From: a virus
IMG/VR virus record: IMGVR_UViG_3300037070_007140
Span: 1 to 22,992 of that record
Length of the DNA stretch: 22,992 nt
Strand: one strand, 5' to 3'
Shown here: piece by piece, positions 15,049-22,037 of the stretch
Layout: every line of letters begins with the position of its first letter
Numbering within the stretch: position 1 is the stretch's first letter
The notes under the pieces: generated by a model
Databases searched by the model: none
The model's input: the letters and a program-made list of their open reading frames with translations, nothing else
Told to the model about the DNA's origin: nothing
Made by a program: the position numbers and the translations under genes

Positions 15049-15102
15049 CTACTTGCCGCCGCCGCCGCCGACACGCGGCGTCTTCTTCCCGCAGTTGCAC
15101 AT
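15049..15102 (-). CDS. 17-residue Cys/Gly peptide upstream of portal
   Basis: An ATG at 15100-15102 with GAGGAG 8 nt upstream encodes the 17-residue peptide MCNCGKKTPRVGGGGGK, ending in TAG directly against the portal GTG. The CxC pair and poly-Gly tail are unusual. It may be a real small protein or a leader peptide that delivers ribosomes to the portal start. I favour at least a coupling role, since portal lacks its own ribosome site. Confidence 0.5.
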   Translation of the reverse strand: MCNCGKKTPRVGGGGGK

Positions 15103-15126
15103 GCCAGTCTCCTCGGTCGATCGACC

Positions 15127-15141
15127 CTCGTAGTCTACGAG
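15127..15141. repeat. Short inverted repeat upstream of the 17-residue peptide
   Basis: CTCGTAG and CTACGAG flank a single base, giving a possible 6-bp RNA hairpin with a 3-nt loop. It lies in the 61-nt gap between the DUF1360-like gene and the portal leader peptide, just before the ribosome site. Function unknown. Confidence 0.35.
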
Positions 15142-15163
15142 CGGCCCGAGCGGGGCCGTGCCG

Positions 15164-15478
15164 TCAGCGGTCGGTCGCGATATTGATCGTGATCTGGATG
15201 AACACGACGACGGCGAGGATCGCCCAGAGGCTCGCGAACCACGACGAGAAGTCGGGCCAGAGCGTCCAGGACAGCCAGACGGCTCCGCCGATCCATGCGC
15301 CACCGCAGTACGGGCACTCGATCCACTCCCGCCGCTTCGTGCTCGGTGGTGCCACCCGGTCGCGTACGCGGTTCAGAAGCTCGTCCTCGGCGAGGAGATG
15401 CCAGATCCTCCAGGCGGCCAGGGTGAGCAGCAGGAACGTCCAGGGGCCGGGGAGATCCACGGGTCGAGTGTCGCACAT
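15164..15478 (-). CDS. DUF1360-like small membrane protein
   Basis: This 104-residue protein begins near MCDTRPVDLPGPWTFLLL, with a GTG six codons later as an alternative start. It has hydrophobic segments at about 13-29 and 76-100, and a weaker one near 57-73. The order matches DUF1360-type membrane proteins: a first helix with LAAWRIWHLLAEDELLNRVRD, then a Cys pair in ECPYCGGAW, then the last membrane helix. The molecular role of this family is not established. No clear ribosome site is seen, and its 5' end is only 5 nt from the plus-strand promoter P6. Confidence 0.72.
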   Translation of the reverse strand: MCDTRPVDLPGPWTFLLLTLAAWRIWHLLAEDELLNRVRDRVAPPSTKRREWIECPYCGGAWIGGAVWLSWTLWPDFSSWFASLWAILAVVVFIQITINIATDR

Positions 15479-15483
15479 CGGGC

Positions 15484-15549
15484 TTGACAACCCGTGCCGA
15501 CCTGCTAGAGTACGTGGTGTCAGAGCATTCGATTCCCGAGGAGGAGACG
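15484..15549 (+). promoter_or_regulatory. Promoter/leader element P6
   Basis: TTGACA (15484-15489), a 16-nt spacer and TAGAGT (15506-15511) are followed by TGTCA 6 nt later. The SD block at 15530-15549 has T at the left variable position and G at the right, a T-G (U-G) wobble. It drives the plus-strand four-gene cassette and lies outside the main island. Confidence 0.82.
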
Positions 15550-15551
15550 AC

Positions 15552-15923
15552 ATGACCGCAGCCGCCCACACCACCGCCGTCAAGATCACCACCCCGACCG
15601 GCGAGGTCGAGTACCGGATGGGTGTCGTCGCCTCCGCCGTCGTGCGGGAGATCCGCGAGGCCGGTGGCACGATCGGAATCGGCGAGGGCGAGTACCGCAT
15701 CGCCCCGATCCACCCGGAGAAGGTGCCCGTCGAGCACGGCGGCGGCTTCACCGGGGAGTTCAAGGTCGGCGAGTTCGTGACGGTCGAGCACATCGGCGTC
15801 GCGAAGACCGGCCGGATCGTGAAGGTCACCCCCACCCGCGTCGCGGTCGAGGTCGTCGTCTACGGCGGCACCACCCGCGAGACGACGAAGGTCATCACGC
15901 GGGCGAAGGCGGCGTGTCGGTGA
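15552..15923 (+). CDS. Hypothetical protein with KOW/SH3-like C-terminus
   Basis: The protein has 123 residues and starts MTAAAHTTAVKITTPTGEVE directly behind P6. The C-terminal half (FKVGEFVTVEHIGVAKTGRI, then VKVTPTRVAVEVVVYGG) has the short alternating strands and GxV/G turns of a KOW or SH3-like barrel, which often binds RNA or protein. The family call is tentative. It is the first of four plus-strand genes that overlap one another. Confidence 0.7.
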   Translation: MTAAAHTTAVKITTPTGEVEYRMGVVASAVVREIREAGGTIGIGEGEYRIAPIHPEKVPVEHGGGFTGEFKVGEFVTVEHIGVAKTGRIVKVTPTRVAVEVVVYGGTTRETTKVITRAKAACR

Positions 15924-16123
15924 ACGCTCACGCCCTCCGGCCGCGGCCTGGCTCCTGGGTTCCGACGGCGACGTCGGGACTCGGGGGCCTGCGCTGCGCG
16001 ATCTGCGACCGCGACAAGCAGCGGGGATGGGGGTTCAAGGATGACGGCCAGGTAACGACGACGTCGGCGTTCGTGTGCGACGGTTGCATCCCCGCCGTCG
16101 TGGAAGGCAGGGTGTCATGGTGA
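15914..16123 (+). CDS. Small zinc-ribbon-like protein
   Basis: This protein has up to 69 residues from GTG 15914. A second GTG at 15920 overlaps the upstream TGA as GTGA and is equally plausible. CAIC (28/31) and CDGC (55/58) form a four-cysteine zinc ribbon separated by a polar loop. The stop overlaps the next gene's start. It could bind nucleic acid, but nothing beyond the Cys pattern supports this. Confidence 0.65.
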   Translation: MSVNAHALRPRPGSWVPTATSGLGGLRCAICDRDKQRGWGFKDDGQVTTTSAFVCDGCIPAVVEGRVSW

Positions 16124-16326
16124 GGTGGACGGAGTTGCCGGACGGCTCGTACCTCGGCGCTCGGGGCGGCCGTACGTTCTACACGAAGTGGCGCACATAC
16201 GGGCACCCGAGACGCGGCGGCGAGTGGTCGTACGGCGAGATCGTGGACGGCGTCAAGATCGTCTGGGGCGAGACGCCGCTTCTCATCTCCGCCAGGGTCG
16301 CGGTCGATCGGAGGGCGGCGGCATGA
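16117..16326 (+). CDS. Small hypothetical protein
   Basis: The protein has 69 residues, from the ATG at 16117 within the end of the preceding gene (7-nt overlap), with AAGGCAGGG upstream. It is rich in Trp, Tyr, Arg and Gly (VRWTELPDGSYLGARGGRTF, then GGEWSYGEIVDGVKIVWGE), consistent with a small beta sheet. No family recognised. It overlaps the next gene by 4 nt (ATGA). Confidence 0.65.
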   Translation: MVRWTELPDGSYLGARGGRTFYTKWRTYGHPRRGGEWSYGEIVDGVKIVWGETPLLISARVAVDRRAAA

Positions 16327-16520
16327 CGTGGCGGCGGCGTCCGTGGGAGACCGACTGGGACTTCGTCGGGGAGCCGGAGCCGGACTATGACCGGCCGTCC
16401 CTCTGGGACGAGGCGAGCGACGAGGAACGCGCCGCCGACGAGGAGGACGAGGGTGATGGTCGGGAGCCGGACGGGTACCGGCAGACGCTCGGCGGCCCGA
16501 CCGTCCCGACGTCCCGCTAG
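16323..16520 (+). CDS. Small acidic hypothetical protein
   Basis: This 65-residue protein starts MTWRRRPWETDWDFVGEPEP with a GGAGGG site and a 4-nt overlap with the preceding gene. The middle is a run of Asp/Glu/Ala (ASDEERAADEEDEGDG), so it is probably disordered. Its TAG interlocks with the convergent gene's stop through CTAG (16517-16520), leaving no space for a terminator between opposing transcription units. Confidence 0.62.
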   Translation: MTWRRRPWETDWDFVGEPEPDYDRPSLWDEASDEERAADEEDEGDGREPDGYRQTLGGPTVPTSR

Positions 16521-16720
16521 ACGCTCGGCATCGCCGTCGCGACCTGCAACCCGGAGTAGCGCTTCACGAGGAACGCGCGCACCTCGTCGTTGTGCTGGAA
16601 CACGATCACGTTGCCGGTGTCCTTCTCCGTCAGCCGGAGCACCCACGTCGGCTGACCGTTCTCCGGCGGGCCGGGGCCGACATCGATGTTCCAGCCCGAC
16701 AGGATCTTCCTGGTCGCCAT
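16517..16720 (-). CDS. Small hypothetical protein, last gene of the glycan operon
   Basis: This 67-residue protein (MATRKILSGWNIDVGPGPPE onward) has strand-like segments (TWVLRLTEKDTGNVIVFQ) and a helix (DEVRAFLVKRY), suggesting an alpha/beta fold. Its start overlaps the previous stop by 1 nt (TGATG). It is the promoter-distal gene of the long minus-strand operon and converges on the plus-strand cassette. Unknown function. Confidence 0.7.
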   Translation of the reverse strand: MATRKILSGWNIDVGPGPPENGQPTWVLRLTEKDTGNVIVFQHNDEVRAFLVKRYSGLQVATAMPSV

Positions 16721-17115
16721 CAGCCGATCGAGCGGTCGTGCGGGTCGACGCCGCCGGACTCCACGAACTCGACGGCCTCCACGGTGATCGACTTCGCGAA
16801 CAGGCCGACGCGATGCTCGTCCGAGGACTCGGCCCAGTCGTCGGCGGTCACGCCGAGCCGCTCGATGTGGTCGTCGGTGTAGCCCTCCAGCCAGACGATC
16901 GCGAACGGCGACAGGTCGACGGTGATCCCTTCGACGGTGAGGCTGTCGACGTAACCGTTCGCGGTGGTCGAGAACACGTGGCCGCCGATCGTGGCCCGGT
17001 CGAGGATGCCGATGCTGCCCGGGGTGCCGGGCTTCACGGCGTGGTCGCCGACCCAGGACAGCAGCCGGAGTTCGACGTCGAACGTCTTCGCGTCCACGAG
17101 GGTGTCGTCGGTCAT
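16720..17115 (-). CDS. Hypothetical beta-rich protein
   Basis: This 131-residue protein starts at ATG 17113-17115 behind AAGGAGGA. Regular strands (KTFDVELRLLSWVGD, GSIGILDRATIGGHVFST, SLTVEGITVDLSPFAIVWL) suggest a beta-sandwich, followed by an acidic helix (TDDHIERLGVTADDWAESSD). It lies between the glycosyltransferases and the last operon gene and overlaps both. No catalytic motif is seen. Carbohydrate binding would fit the context but is only inference. Confidence 0.7.
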   Translation of the reverse strand: MTDDTLVDAKTFDVELRLLSWVGDHAVKPGTPGSIGILDRATIGGHVFSTTANGYVDSLTVEGITVDLSPFAIVWLEGYTDDHIERLGVTADDWAESSDEHRVGLFAKSITVEAVEFVESGGVDPHDRSIG

Positions 17116-17885
17116 CGGTTCCTCCTTCGGATCCGGTCGAGCAGCAGCTGCCGCCCAGAGGGACTGAGGTCTTCGGGCCACGGCCGACGGCGCAGGTCGA
17201 CCTTCTCGTCGGGCCACATGATCGAGTCGAGGTGCGAGCCGCGGTGGAACCGGCCCTTGTCGTGTTCGACGTACCGGGCGTGCCGGGCGGCCCGGTCGGC
17301 CTTGCATGTCCAGCCGAGATGGAGGATCTGCGCGCCGGTCTCCTCCTTCCGGTGGTTCCTCCCGACGGCGAGGGGCACCCGCCCGGACGCGAGCTTCCGG
17401 TTCGGGATCCGCCAGTCGGCCCGGTGGGGGAACGCGCCGACGCGGCGGTAGAGGATCGGGACGCCGTGTGAGCGCCAGCCGCCGTCCTCCCTGACCTGGA
17501 TGCCGCGGGCGTCGGCCTTCCAGATCTCCTGCATGTCGAGCGTCCACACCATCCCCCGTGACCGCTCCTCCTCGACGGCCTCGCGGATGAGGTGGCCGTT
17601 CTCGATCAGTTCGTCGGCGTCGACTGCGAGCACGAACGTCGGGCTTGCCTCGTTCGCCCATTCGAGCGCCTTCTGCCGGGCCGCGCCCTCATGCATGAAG
17701 AACGAGGAGGTGTCGGCCCGCTTCACGTGGACTCGGTCGACGGCGGCGGCGATCTCGGCGCTGCCGTCGACCGAGCCGTCGTCGTATACCCGGATCTCGT
17801 CGCAGACGCGCGCGAGCGCCTGGAGCACCGGGACGAGGTACCGGTCGGCCTCGTCCTTCACGATCATCATCCCCACGAGGTTCAC
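17112..17885 (-). CDS. Family-2-like glycosyltransferase
   Basis: This 257-residue protein starts from a GTG that overlaps the preceding TGA (GTGA), with AGGAGG 5 nt upstream. The N-terminal MMIVKDEADRYLVPVL, YDDGS at 34-38, and DADE at 89-92 after TFVLAVDADELI are the classic GT-A signatures for nucleotide-sugar and metal binding. Downstream HGVPILYRR and PNRKLASGR segments fit the acceptor half. It would transfer a sugar from a nucleotide sugar in the host cytoplasm. Donor and acceptor are unknown. The stop overlaps the next ATG by 4 nt. Confidence 0.82.
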   Translation of the reverse strand: MNLVGMMIVKDEADRYLVPVLQALARVCDEIRVYDDGSVDGSAEIAAAVDRVHVKRADTSSFFMHEGAARQKALEWANEASPTFVLAVDADELIENGHLIREAVEEERSRGMVWTLDMQEIWKADARGIQVREDGGWRSHGVPILYRRVGAFPHRADWRIPNRKLASGRVPLAVGRNHRKEETGAQILHLGWTCKADRAARHARYVEHDKGRFHRGSHLDSIMWPDEKVDLRRRPWPEDLSPSGRQLLLDRIRRRNR

Positions 17886-18610
17886 GCTGCCTCCTGCCAC
17901 CAGTCGTAGTACATGGAGGGCATGTCGTCCCACGTGCCCCAGGGGCGCTCCCACGCGTTCAGGCGGTACTCCCACGACAGCTGCGGCCACGGCCCGACAG
18001 GGACGCGGGAGAGGTCGCAGGAGAGGAGGTCGGGTGCGATCCAGCCGCGCACCGGCTGGTGGAGGTGCTGCCACTCCGTGAAGCCGAACCGTCCGGCGGG
18101 TTCGAGCGCGGGCCGGTCACGGAACGCCTGGACGCGCATCAGGCCGACACCCCCGATGTGGGAGGACTCGACCCACGTGTACGCGTCGGGGGTGAGCGCC
18201 AGCGGATCGGCGGGCGGCCACGGGAATCCGGTGCAGCCGTTCGCCATCCCGGCCTCCATCCCGAGGAGGTCGAGGCCGGGGTTGCGTTCCATCACCGACG
18301 CCAGCCGTTCGAGCCAGCCGGGCGGCACCATGATGTCGTTGTCGAGCTTCGCGAAGAAGTCCGCGCCGGAGTGGGCGAGGTAGTGCAGCATCGTCCGGAC
18401 AGGCGACTTGAACGTCGTCTCGACCAGCGTCGTCGGCACCGGCACATCGAGGAGCCGCTGCTTCAGGAACCGGAGGGTGCCGTCCTTCGACCCGTCGTCG
18501 TACACCCGGAGGGAATGCACGAGCGACCAGTCGGTGTTCGCGACGAGCGCCTGCCAGGTGCGGGCGGTGTACGCGTGGCGGTTCCACGTCAGGTAGACGA
18601 CGTCGATCAC
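17882..18610 (-). CDS. Glycosyltransferase, GT-A fold
   Basis: This 242-residue protein starts from GTG 18608-18610, overlapping the upstream TGA (GTGA). It has VVYLTWNRHAYTARTW at the N-terminus, YDDGS at 37-41 and KLDND at 88-92 followed by MVPPGWLERL, all typical of family-2 glycosyltransferases. The C-terminal part is Trp/Pro-rich (RPWGTWDDMPSMYYDWWQEA). It is adjacent to and coupled with the glycosyltransferase at 17112-17885, so the two probably add successive sugars to one glycan (inference). Confidence 0.8.
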   Translation of the reverse strand: MIDVVYLTWNRHAYTARTWQALVANTDWSLVHSLRVYDDGSKDGTLRFLKQRLLDVPVPTTLVETTFKSPVRTMLHYLAHSGADFFAKLDNDIMVPPGWLERLASVMERNPGLDLLGMEAGMANGCTGFPWPPADPLALTPDAYTWVESSHIGGVGLMRVQAFRDRPALEPAGRFGFTEWQHLHQPVRGWIAPDLLSCDLSRVPVGPWPQLSWEYRLNAWERPWGTWDDMPSMYYDWWQEAA

Positions 18611-18894
18611 GTGTGGCCCAGGAGACGGCAGCACGTGGCCCGCCACGCGACGTTCTCGAACGAGAAGGTCTCCTCCCCGGCCCGGAACACGAGGTGTGAG
18701 GTTGTGCCGTGGTGCTCGGCGCGCGCGCCTCTCCCGACGAGGATCCGGATCTCGAACGCTGTCGCGGTGTTGTAGTCGCCGCCGGGGCCGTGGGGTCTTA
18801 CGACGACGGTCGCGGAGCCGAGGAGGCTGTCGCCGACCCGGATGTCGTGGGCGTGCAACCGGCGGTCGCGGCCCCACCTGATCCGTTCGCTCAT
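18607..18894 (-). CDS. Small hypothetical protein
   Basis: This 95-residue protein (MSERIRWGRDRRLHAHDIRV onward) has beta-strand patterning (GSATVVVRPHG, AFEIRILVGRG, TSHLVFRAG, ETFSFENVAW) and a short Cys pair, TCC, near the end. It overlaps both neighbours by 4 nt. No family recognised. Confidence 0.65.
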   Translation of the reverse strand: MSERIRWGRDRRLHAHDIRVGDSLLGSATVVVRPHGPGGDYNTATAFEIRILVGRGARAEHHGTTSHLVFRAGEETFSFENVAWRATCCRLLGHT

Positions 18895-19061
18895 CGGTAC
18901 TCGATCCTCTGCCGGTCGCCCACCTGGGGATGGTCTCCGTCGAACACGACGCCGCAGCGGTCGCAGTACCTCCAGCCTGGCCCGTACACGTGGGGGCCGA
19001 TCTTCATGCCGGACACCCAGTACGGCTTGTGGCCGATCACCCGGCAGATCAGACGCATCAT
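18891..19061 (-). CDS. Small CxxC protein
   Basis: This 56-residue protein starts MMRLICRVIGHKPYW at the ATG overlapping the preceding TGA (TGATG); the next codon is also ATG. It has C6/H11 and C33/C36 (RYCDRCG), a possible single zinc site, with a Tyr/Trp/Gly-rich middle. Similar tiny Cys proteins are common in actinophages and mostly uncharacterised. It overlaps its neighbours by 1 and 4 nt. Confidence 0.66.
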   Translation of the reverse strand: MMRLICRVIGHKPYWVSGMKIGPHVYGPGWRYCDRCGVVFDGDHPQVGDRQRIEYR

Positions 19062-19234
19062 CAGCGCACCCCCGTCTGCGACCCGACCGCGGCGGACGCC
19101 CCGCACTTCGTCTGGTGCTGCCGCTTGAAGTCGGCGATGCGTTCGCGGCTCGCGGTCTCGGAGTCGGCGGTGCCTGCCTTCCGCTCGTGGCACCGGTAGC
19201 ACCACGCCTCCCAGTACGACCTCGCAGTCTTCAT
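19061..19234 (-). CDS. Small Cys/His protein of 57 residues
   Basis: The frame runs from ATG 19232-19234 to TGA 19061-19063: MKTARSYWEAWCYRCHERKA, then a helix, then RQHQTKC. C12, C15, H40 and C44 form a plausible zinc-binding set with a helical hairpin between. It overlaps the previous stop by 4 nt (ATGA) and the next start by 1 nt, so it fills an otherwise empty 170-nt slot in the operon. Role unknown. Confidence 0.68.
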   Translation of the reverse strand: MKTARSYWEAWCYRCHERKAGTADSETASRERIADFKRQHQTKCGASAAVGSQTGVR

Positions 19235-19893
19235 CGTTCCCCCTTCACTCGTCTGACGAGCCGCAGCATCTCGTTTCGTTCCTGCTGGTGCGTAGCCTGC
19301 TGGTACATCCGGTCGGTGCCGTACGCGTAGTCGAGCGACCGGTGCGGCACGTTCACGAGGACACGGTCGGTCAGGCCGGTGAACACGACGTCGCAGGTGC
19401 GAAGGAACAGCGGCGACGGCGGCTGCGTATCGAGCGGATCGGGGTGCCCCTGGCTGAACGCCCGGCCGGGGAGGTCGCGGTGGAACGCTGCGCCGAACCC
19501 GACGAGCGCGTGGTCAGAGTAGAACGGGTTCGAGCGCCACGGCTCCGGCATGTTGCACACCACCACGAGGTCTCTGGTCGCGGCGGCGACGCCTGCGATC
19601 GCGCGGGGGTCGGAGACGATGCAGTCGTCGTCCTGGACGTAGATGATCTCGTGCGACGCATGCTCGATCGCGGCGTACCGGCCGTACACCGCGACGTCCG
19701 GGCCGGTCTCGACACAAGACTCGATCGGGCCGCGACCGTTCCGCCCTGGTGGCATCACGCAGCATGTCGCGCCGCCGCCGTCGAGGGTGCCGCCGTTGTT
19801 CCACACGACCTGCTCCCACTCCGGCGGCAGGCTGTCGAGCACCGGACGGAGGTCGACGTTGCCGCGCGTCACGATGACCGCGGAGACGTTCAC
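19231..19893 (-). CDS. Glycosyltransferase-like protein
   Basis: This 220-residue protein starts from GTG 19891-19893 (GTGA overlap). VNVSAVIVTRGNVDLRPVLD, then WNNGG, then IIYVQDDDCIVSDP with D88-D90 match a family-2-like GT-A core. GFGAAFHRDLPG downstream resembles the acceptor-site loop. The protein is shorter than many members of the family but appears complete. It belongs to the glycan operon. Sugar donor and acceptor are unknown. Confidence 0.76.
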   Translation of the reverse strand: MNVSAVIVTRGNVDLRPVLDSLPPEWEQVVWNNGGTLDGGGATCCVMPPGRNGRGPIESCVETGPDVAVYGRYAAIEHASHEIIYVQDDDCIVSDPRAIAGVAAATRDLVVVCNMPEPWRSNPFYSDHALVGFGAAFHRDLPGRAFSQGHPDPLDTQPPSPLFLRTCDVVFTGLTDRVLVNVPHRSLDYAYGTDRMYQQATHQQERNEMLRLVRRVKGER

Positions 19894-20435
19894 CGTGCCC
19901 ACTCCCGCAGGTCGCCCTGCCACGTCTCCTCGATCTCCAGACGTCGCGCGTTGTGCCCGTGCGGCCGCTGGCAGCGAGCGTTGTGTGACCACTCGCCGTG
20001 GAGGCAGTACGGGCAGTGCCACTCCACCAGCAGCACCCGTATCTTCATGTCCAGCCCGGCGTCCTGAAGCGCGGGCAGGAGTTCGTACTCGGCCATCTCG
20101 CAGTCGAGCTTCAGGATGATCTCAGCGCCGTCCTCGGCGTGCCGCTCGATCTCTGTTGGCAGGTCGACGCACTTCAGGAACGCGCCGCCCTGCTCGTCCT
20201 CCAGCGCGTTCACGTGGGAGCCGTACCCGGCCGTCACGAACCGGACGGTGCCGTAGTGCAGCCACGCCGCCCACGGGCGCACCGTCACCCTGGTGGCCCC
20301 GAGGTTGTACTCGGCCTCGGCGGCGAGGGGGTCGTAGCCGATCAGCCAGTCCGGCCGGAACTCCTCCACGAGCGGCTCGATCGAGCGGTCTCCTCCGCCG
20401 TGGTCGTAGCAGCCGACGTCGATCACGACCCTCAT
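19890..20435 (-). CDS. FkbM-like SAM methyltransferase with Cys/His tail
   Basis: This 181-residue protein starts at ATG 20433-20435 with GGAGGAG upstream. VIDVGCYD (4-11) is the SAM-binding loop, ILKLDCEMAEYELL (107-120) is a hallmark of the FkbM family, and LLVEWH follows at 135-140. FkbM enzymes O-methylate hydroxyls, including those of sugars. A cluster C141, C144, H146, H151, C155, H159, H161 after the core is unusual and may form a zinc knuckle. It is a tandem paralogue of the next upstream gene (20432-20956), with which it overlaps by 4 nt. Confidence 0.78.
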   Translation of the reverse strand: MRVVIDVGCYDHGGGDRSIEPLVEEFRPDWLIGYDPLAAEAEYNLGATRVTVRPWAAWLHYGTVRFVTAGYGSHVNALEDEQGGAFLKCVDLPTEIERHAEDGAEIILKLDCEMAEYELLPALQDAGLDMKIRVLLVEWHCPYCLHGEWSHNARCQRPHGHNARRLEIEETWQGDLREWAR

Positions 20436-20956
20436 CTCCACTCCTCCACTGGGACACGCAGCCGGGCCAGCACATCTTCGAGCACCGGCCGCTCGTTCGC
20501 CACGTCGTGCTCGTCGTGCCACTCGACCAGGAGACGCTCGACCCACTTGATCTGGCCGGTTGCGATCAGGTGCGAGAGGAGCCGGTACTCGCCGCCTTCG
20601 CAGTCGAGCTTCAGGATGACACGCTCAGACAGATCCTGGAGCCACCGGGCCAGGTCGAAGCACTCGACCAGCACCCCGGCGCTGACGCCCACGAGCGTCG
20701 CTCTGGAGCCTTCTCCGTGCAGCATCTGCCAGCCGTCCTTCGTCCATGCCGCAGACCGGCGGATCTCGACGCGGGTGCGGCCGGTCGAGTAGCCGCGGAC
20801 GCGGGCGGCGACGGCGGGGGTCGGGTCGAACCCGAACAGCATCCGCGGCGCGAACCGGTGGATCAGGAGGTCGACGGAGCGCTCGTCGTTCCAGTCGGCG
20901 CAGCCGACGTCGACCACGATGTCGGCGGCGGAGATCAGCCGGTGGCCCTCGGTCAC
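20432..20956 (-). CDS. FkbM-like SAM methyltransferase
   Basis: This 174-residue protein starts from GTG 20954-20956 (GTGA overlap). VVDVGCADWNDERS holds the SAM loop, GFDPTP the acidic strand end, ILKLDCEGGEYRLL (114-127) the FkbM hallmark, and LLVEWHDEHD follows at 142-151. Both this protein and the adjacent paralogue are shorter than typical FkbM enzymes but keep the core motifs. Sugar O-methylation in the glycan operon is the likely role, by family and context. Confidence 0.78.
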   Translation of the reverse strand: MTEGHRLISAADIVVDVGCADWNDERSVDLLIHRFAPRMLFGFDPTPAVAARVRGYSTGRTRVEIRRSAAWTKDGWQMLHGEGSRATLVGVSAGVLVECFDLARWLQDLSERVILKLDCEGGEYRLLSHLIATGQIKWVERLLVEWHDEHDVANERPVLEDVLARLRVPVEEWR

Positions 20957-21486
20957 GGCTGCGCGCTCCTGGCCCAGGCGGCCCATCCGCACGACCACGG
21001 CTCGCCCTCCGCATGGACGACGTTCTGCCGGGTCTCGGCGTGCATCAGCGGGAACCCCGACGTGCCGAGGAGCGCGACGACGCCGGACACGGTGAACCGG
21101 TGCAGGTCGGCCTTCTCGATGACCGGCCAGTTCGTCGGCCCTGTCACGATCAGGTGGCCCCCCGGCTTCAGCACCCACATCCCCTCGGCGAGCAGCACCA
21201 GCATCGCCTGGAGTTCGGCCAGCGGGATGTACTGCCACACCTGGGTCATCATCACCGTGTCGTACTCGCGGCCGAGGACGGCCTCGCTGCCGGTGTCGTC
21301 TCCGTCGTGGACGGCACCCGGCAGACTCATCCTGTCCCACCCGACGTACTTCCCTCCGGCGTACTCCACGATGTCACGATAGGGCTGACGGCCGCAGCCG
21401 AGGTCGAGCACCGACCCCTTCAACAGCTTCTTCTGGGACATCAGCCAGTCCCGGATCGACTTCGTCTCCCGCTCCCGCAGCGTCAC
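20953..21486 (-). CDS. Class I SAM-dependent methyltransferase
   Basis: This 177-residue protein starts from GTG 21484-21486 (GTGA overlap). VLDLGCGRQPYRDI (26-39) is motif I, GWD follows at the acidic strand, and QVWQYIPLAELQ with VLKPGGHLIVTGP are the motif II/III region of class I methyltransferases. The substrate is unknown. Its place between the deacetylase and FkbM genes suggests modification of the same glycan. Confidence 0.8.
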   Translation of the reverse strand: MTLRERETKSIRDWLMSQKKLLKGSVLDLGCGRQPYRDIVEYAGGKYVGWDRMSLPGAVHDGDDTGSEAVLGREYDTVMMTQVWQYIPLAELQAMLVLLAEGMWVLKPGGHLIVTGPTNWPVIEKADLHRFTVSGVVALLGTSGFPLMHAETRQNVVHAEGEPWSCGWAAWARSAQP

Positions 21487-22037
21487 GCGTGCCACTCCCT
21501 CATGTCGAGGAGTTCGTAGAACCACGGCCGCCTGGCCGGGTGCGCGATCTGCGTCGTGAAGCACGCTAGCGCCCGCAGCTTCCGGGCGATCATGTCGGGG
21601 TCAGGCTCCACGAGGTTCCCGTACTTCTGCCGTCCCTTCGTCCTGGTGTACGTCTGGTACCACGTCACCCGTTCGGCCCCGAGGGTGTCGAGCGCGACGC
21701 GGCCGACGACGTTGTGCTCGTGGTGGCCGTGGTCGTGCGGGGCCGGTGCGTACACCATGTCGTACTCGACGTCGTGGAGGTGCTCGACCAGCCCGTACGG
21801 CCACGCGTCCTCGCCGAGTGCGCCCTCGTAGCAGACCGACTCGAACCGGGTCTGGACGGACGCGAAGCTGATCCCGAGGGCGAGGAGCGCGTCATGCGAC
21901 TCGCCGCGACGGTCGAGGTGGTCGAGGTGGTTGCGCGGCGGGAACACCCACGCGATCTGCGGGCGCTCACGCATCAGCGTGTAGGCGGCGAACAGGATCT
22001 CGTCGTCGTAGTGCGGCGCGAGCAGCAGCGCGGTCAC
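21483..22037 (-). CDS. PIG-L/LmbE-family deacetylase
   Basis: This 184-residue protein starts from GTG 22035-22037 (GTGA overlap). APHYDDEILFA (7-17) is the PHxDDE metal/catalytic motif of PIG-L/LmbE enzymes, and HDHGHHEHN (101-109) supplies the second His motif. These zinc enzymes remove acetyl groups from N-acetyl sugars such as GlcNAc conjugates. The usual Pro in PHPDDE is Tyr here. Its operon context with glycosyltransferases supports a de-N-acetylation step on a sugar intermediate (inference). Confidence 0.83.
   Translation of the reverse strand: MTALLLAPHYDDEILFAAYTLMRERPQIAWVFPPRNHLDHLDRRGESHDALLALGISFASVQTRFESVCYEGALGEDAWPYGLVEHLHDVEYDMVYAPAPHDHGHHEHNVVGRVALDTLGAERVTWYQTYTRTKGRQKYGNLVEPDPDMIARKLRALACFTTQIAHPARRPWFYELLDMREWHA

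Noticed and set aside
5422-15549. CRISPR-like array from six repeated blocks
   Set aside because: The copies are far apart, on both strands, each placed before a start codon with promoter boxes. They are leaders, not repeats with spacers.
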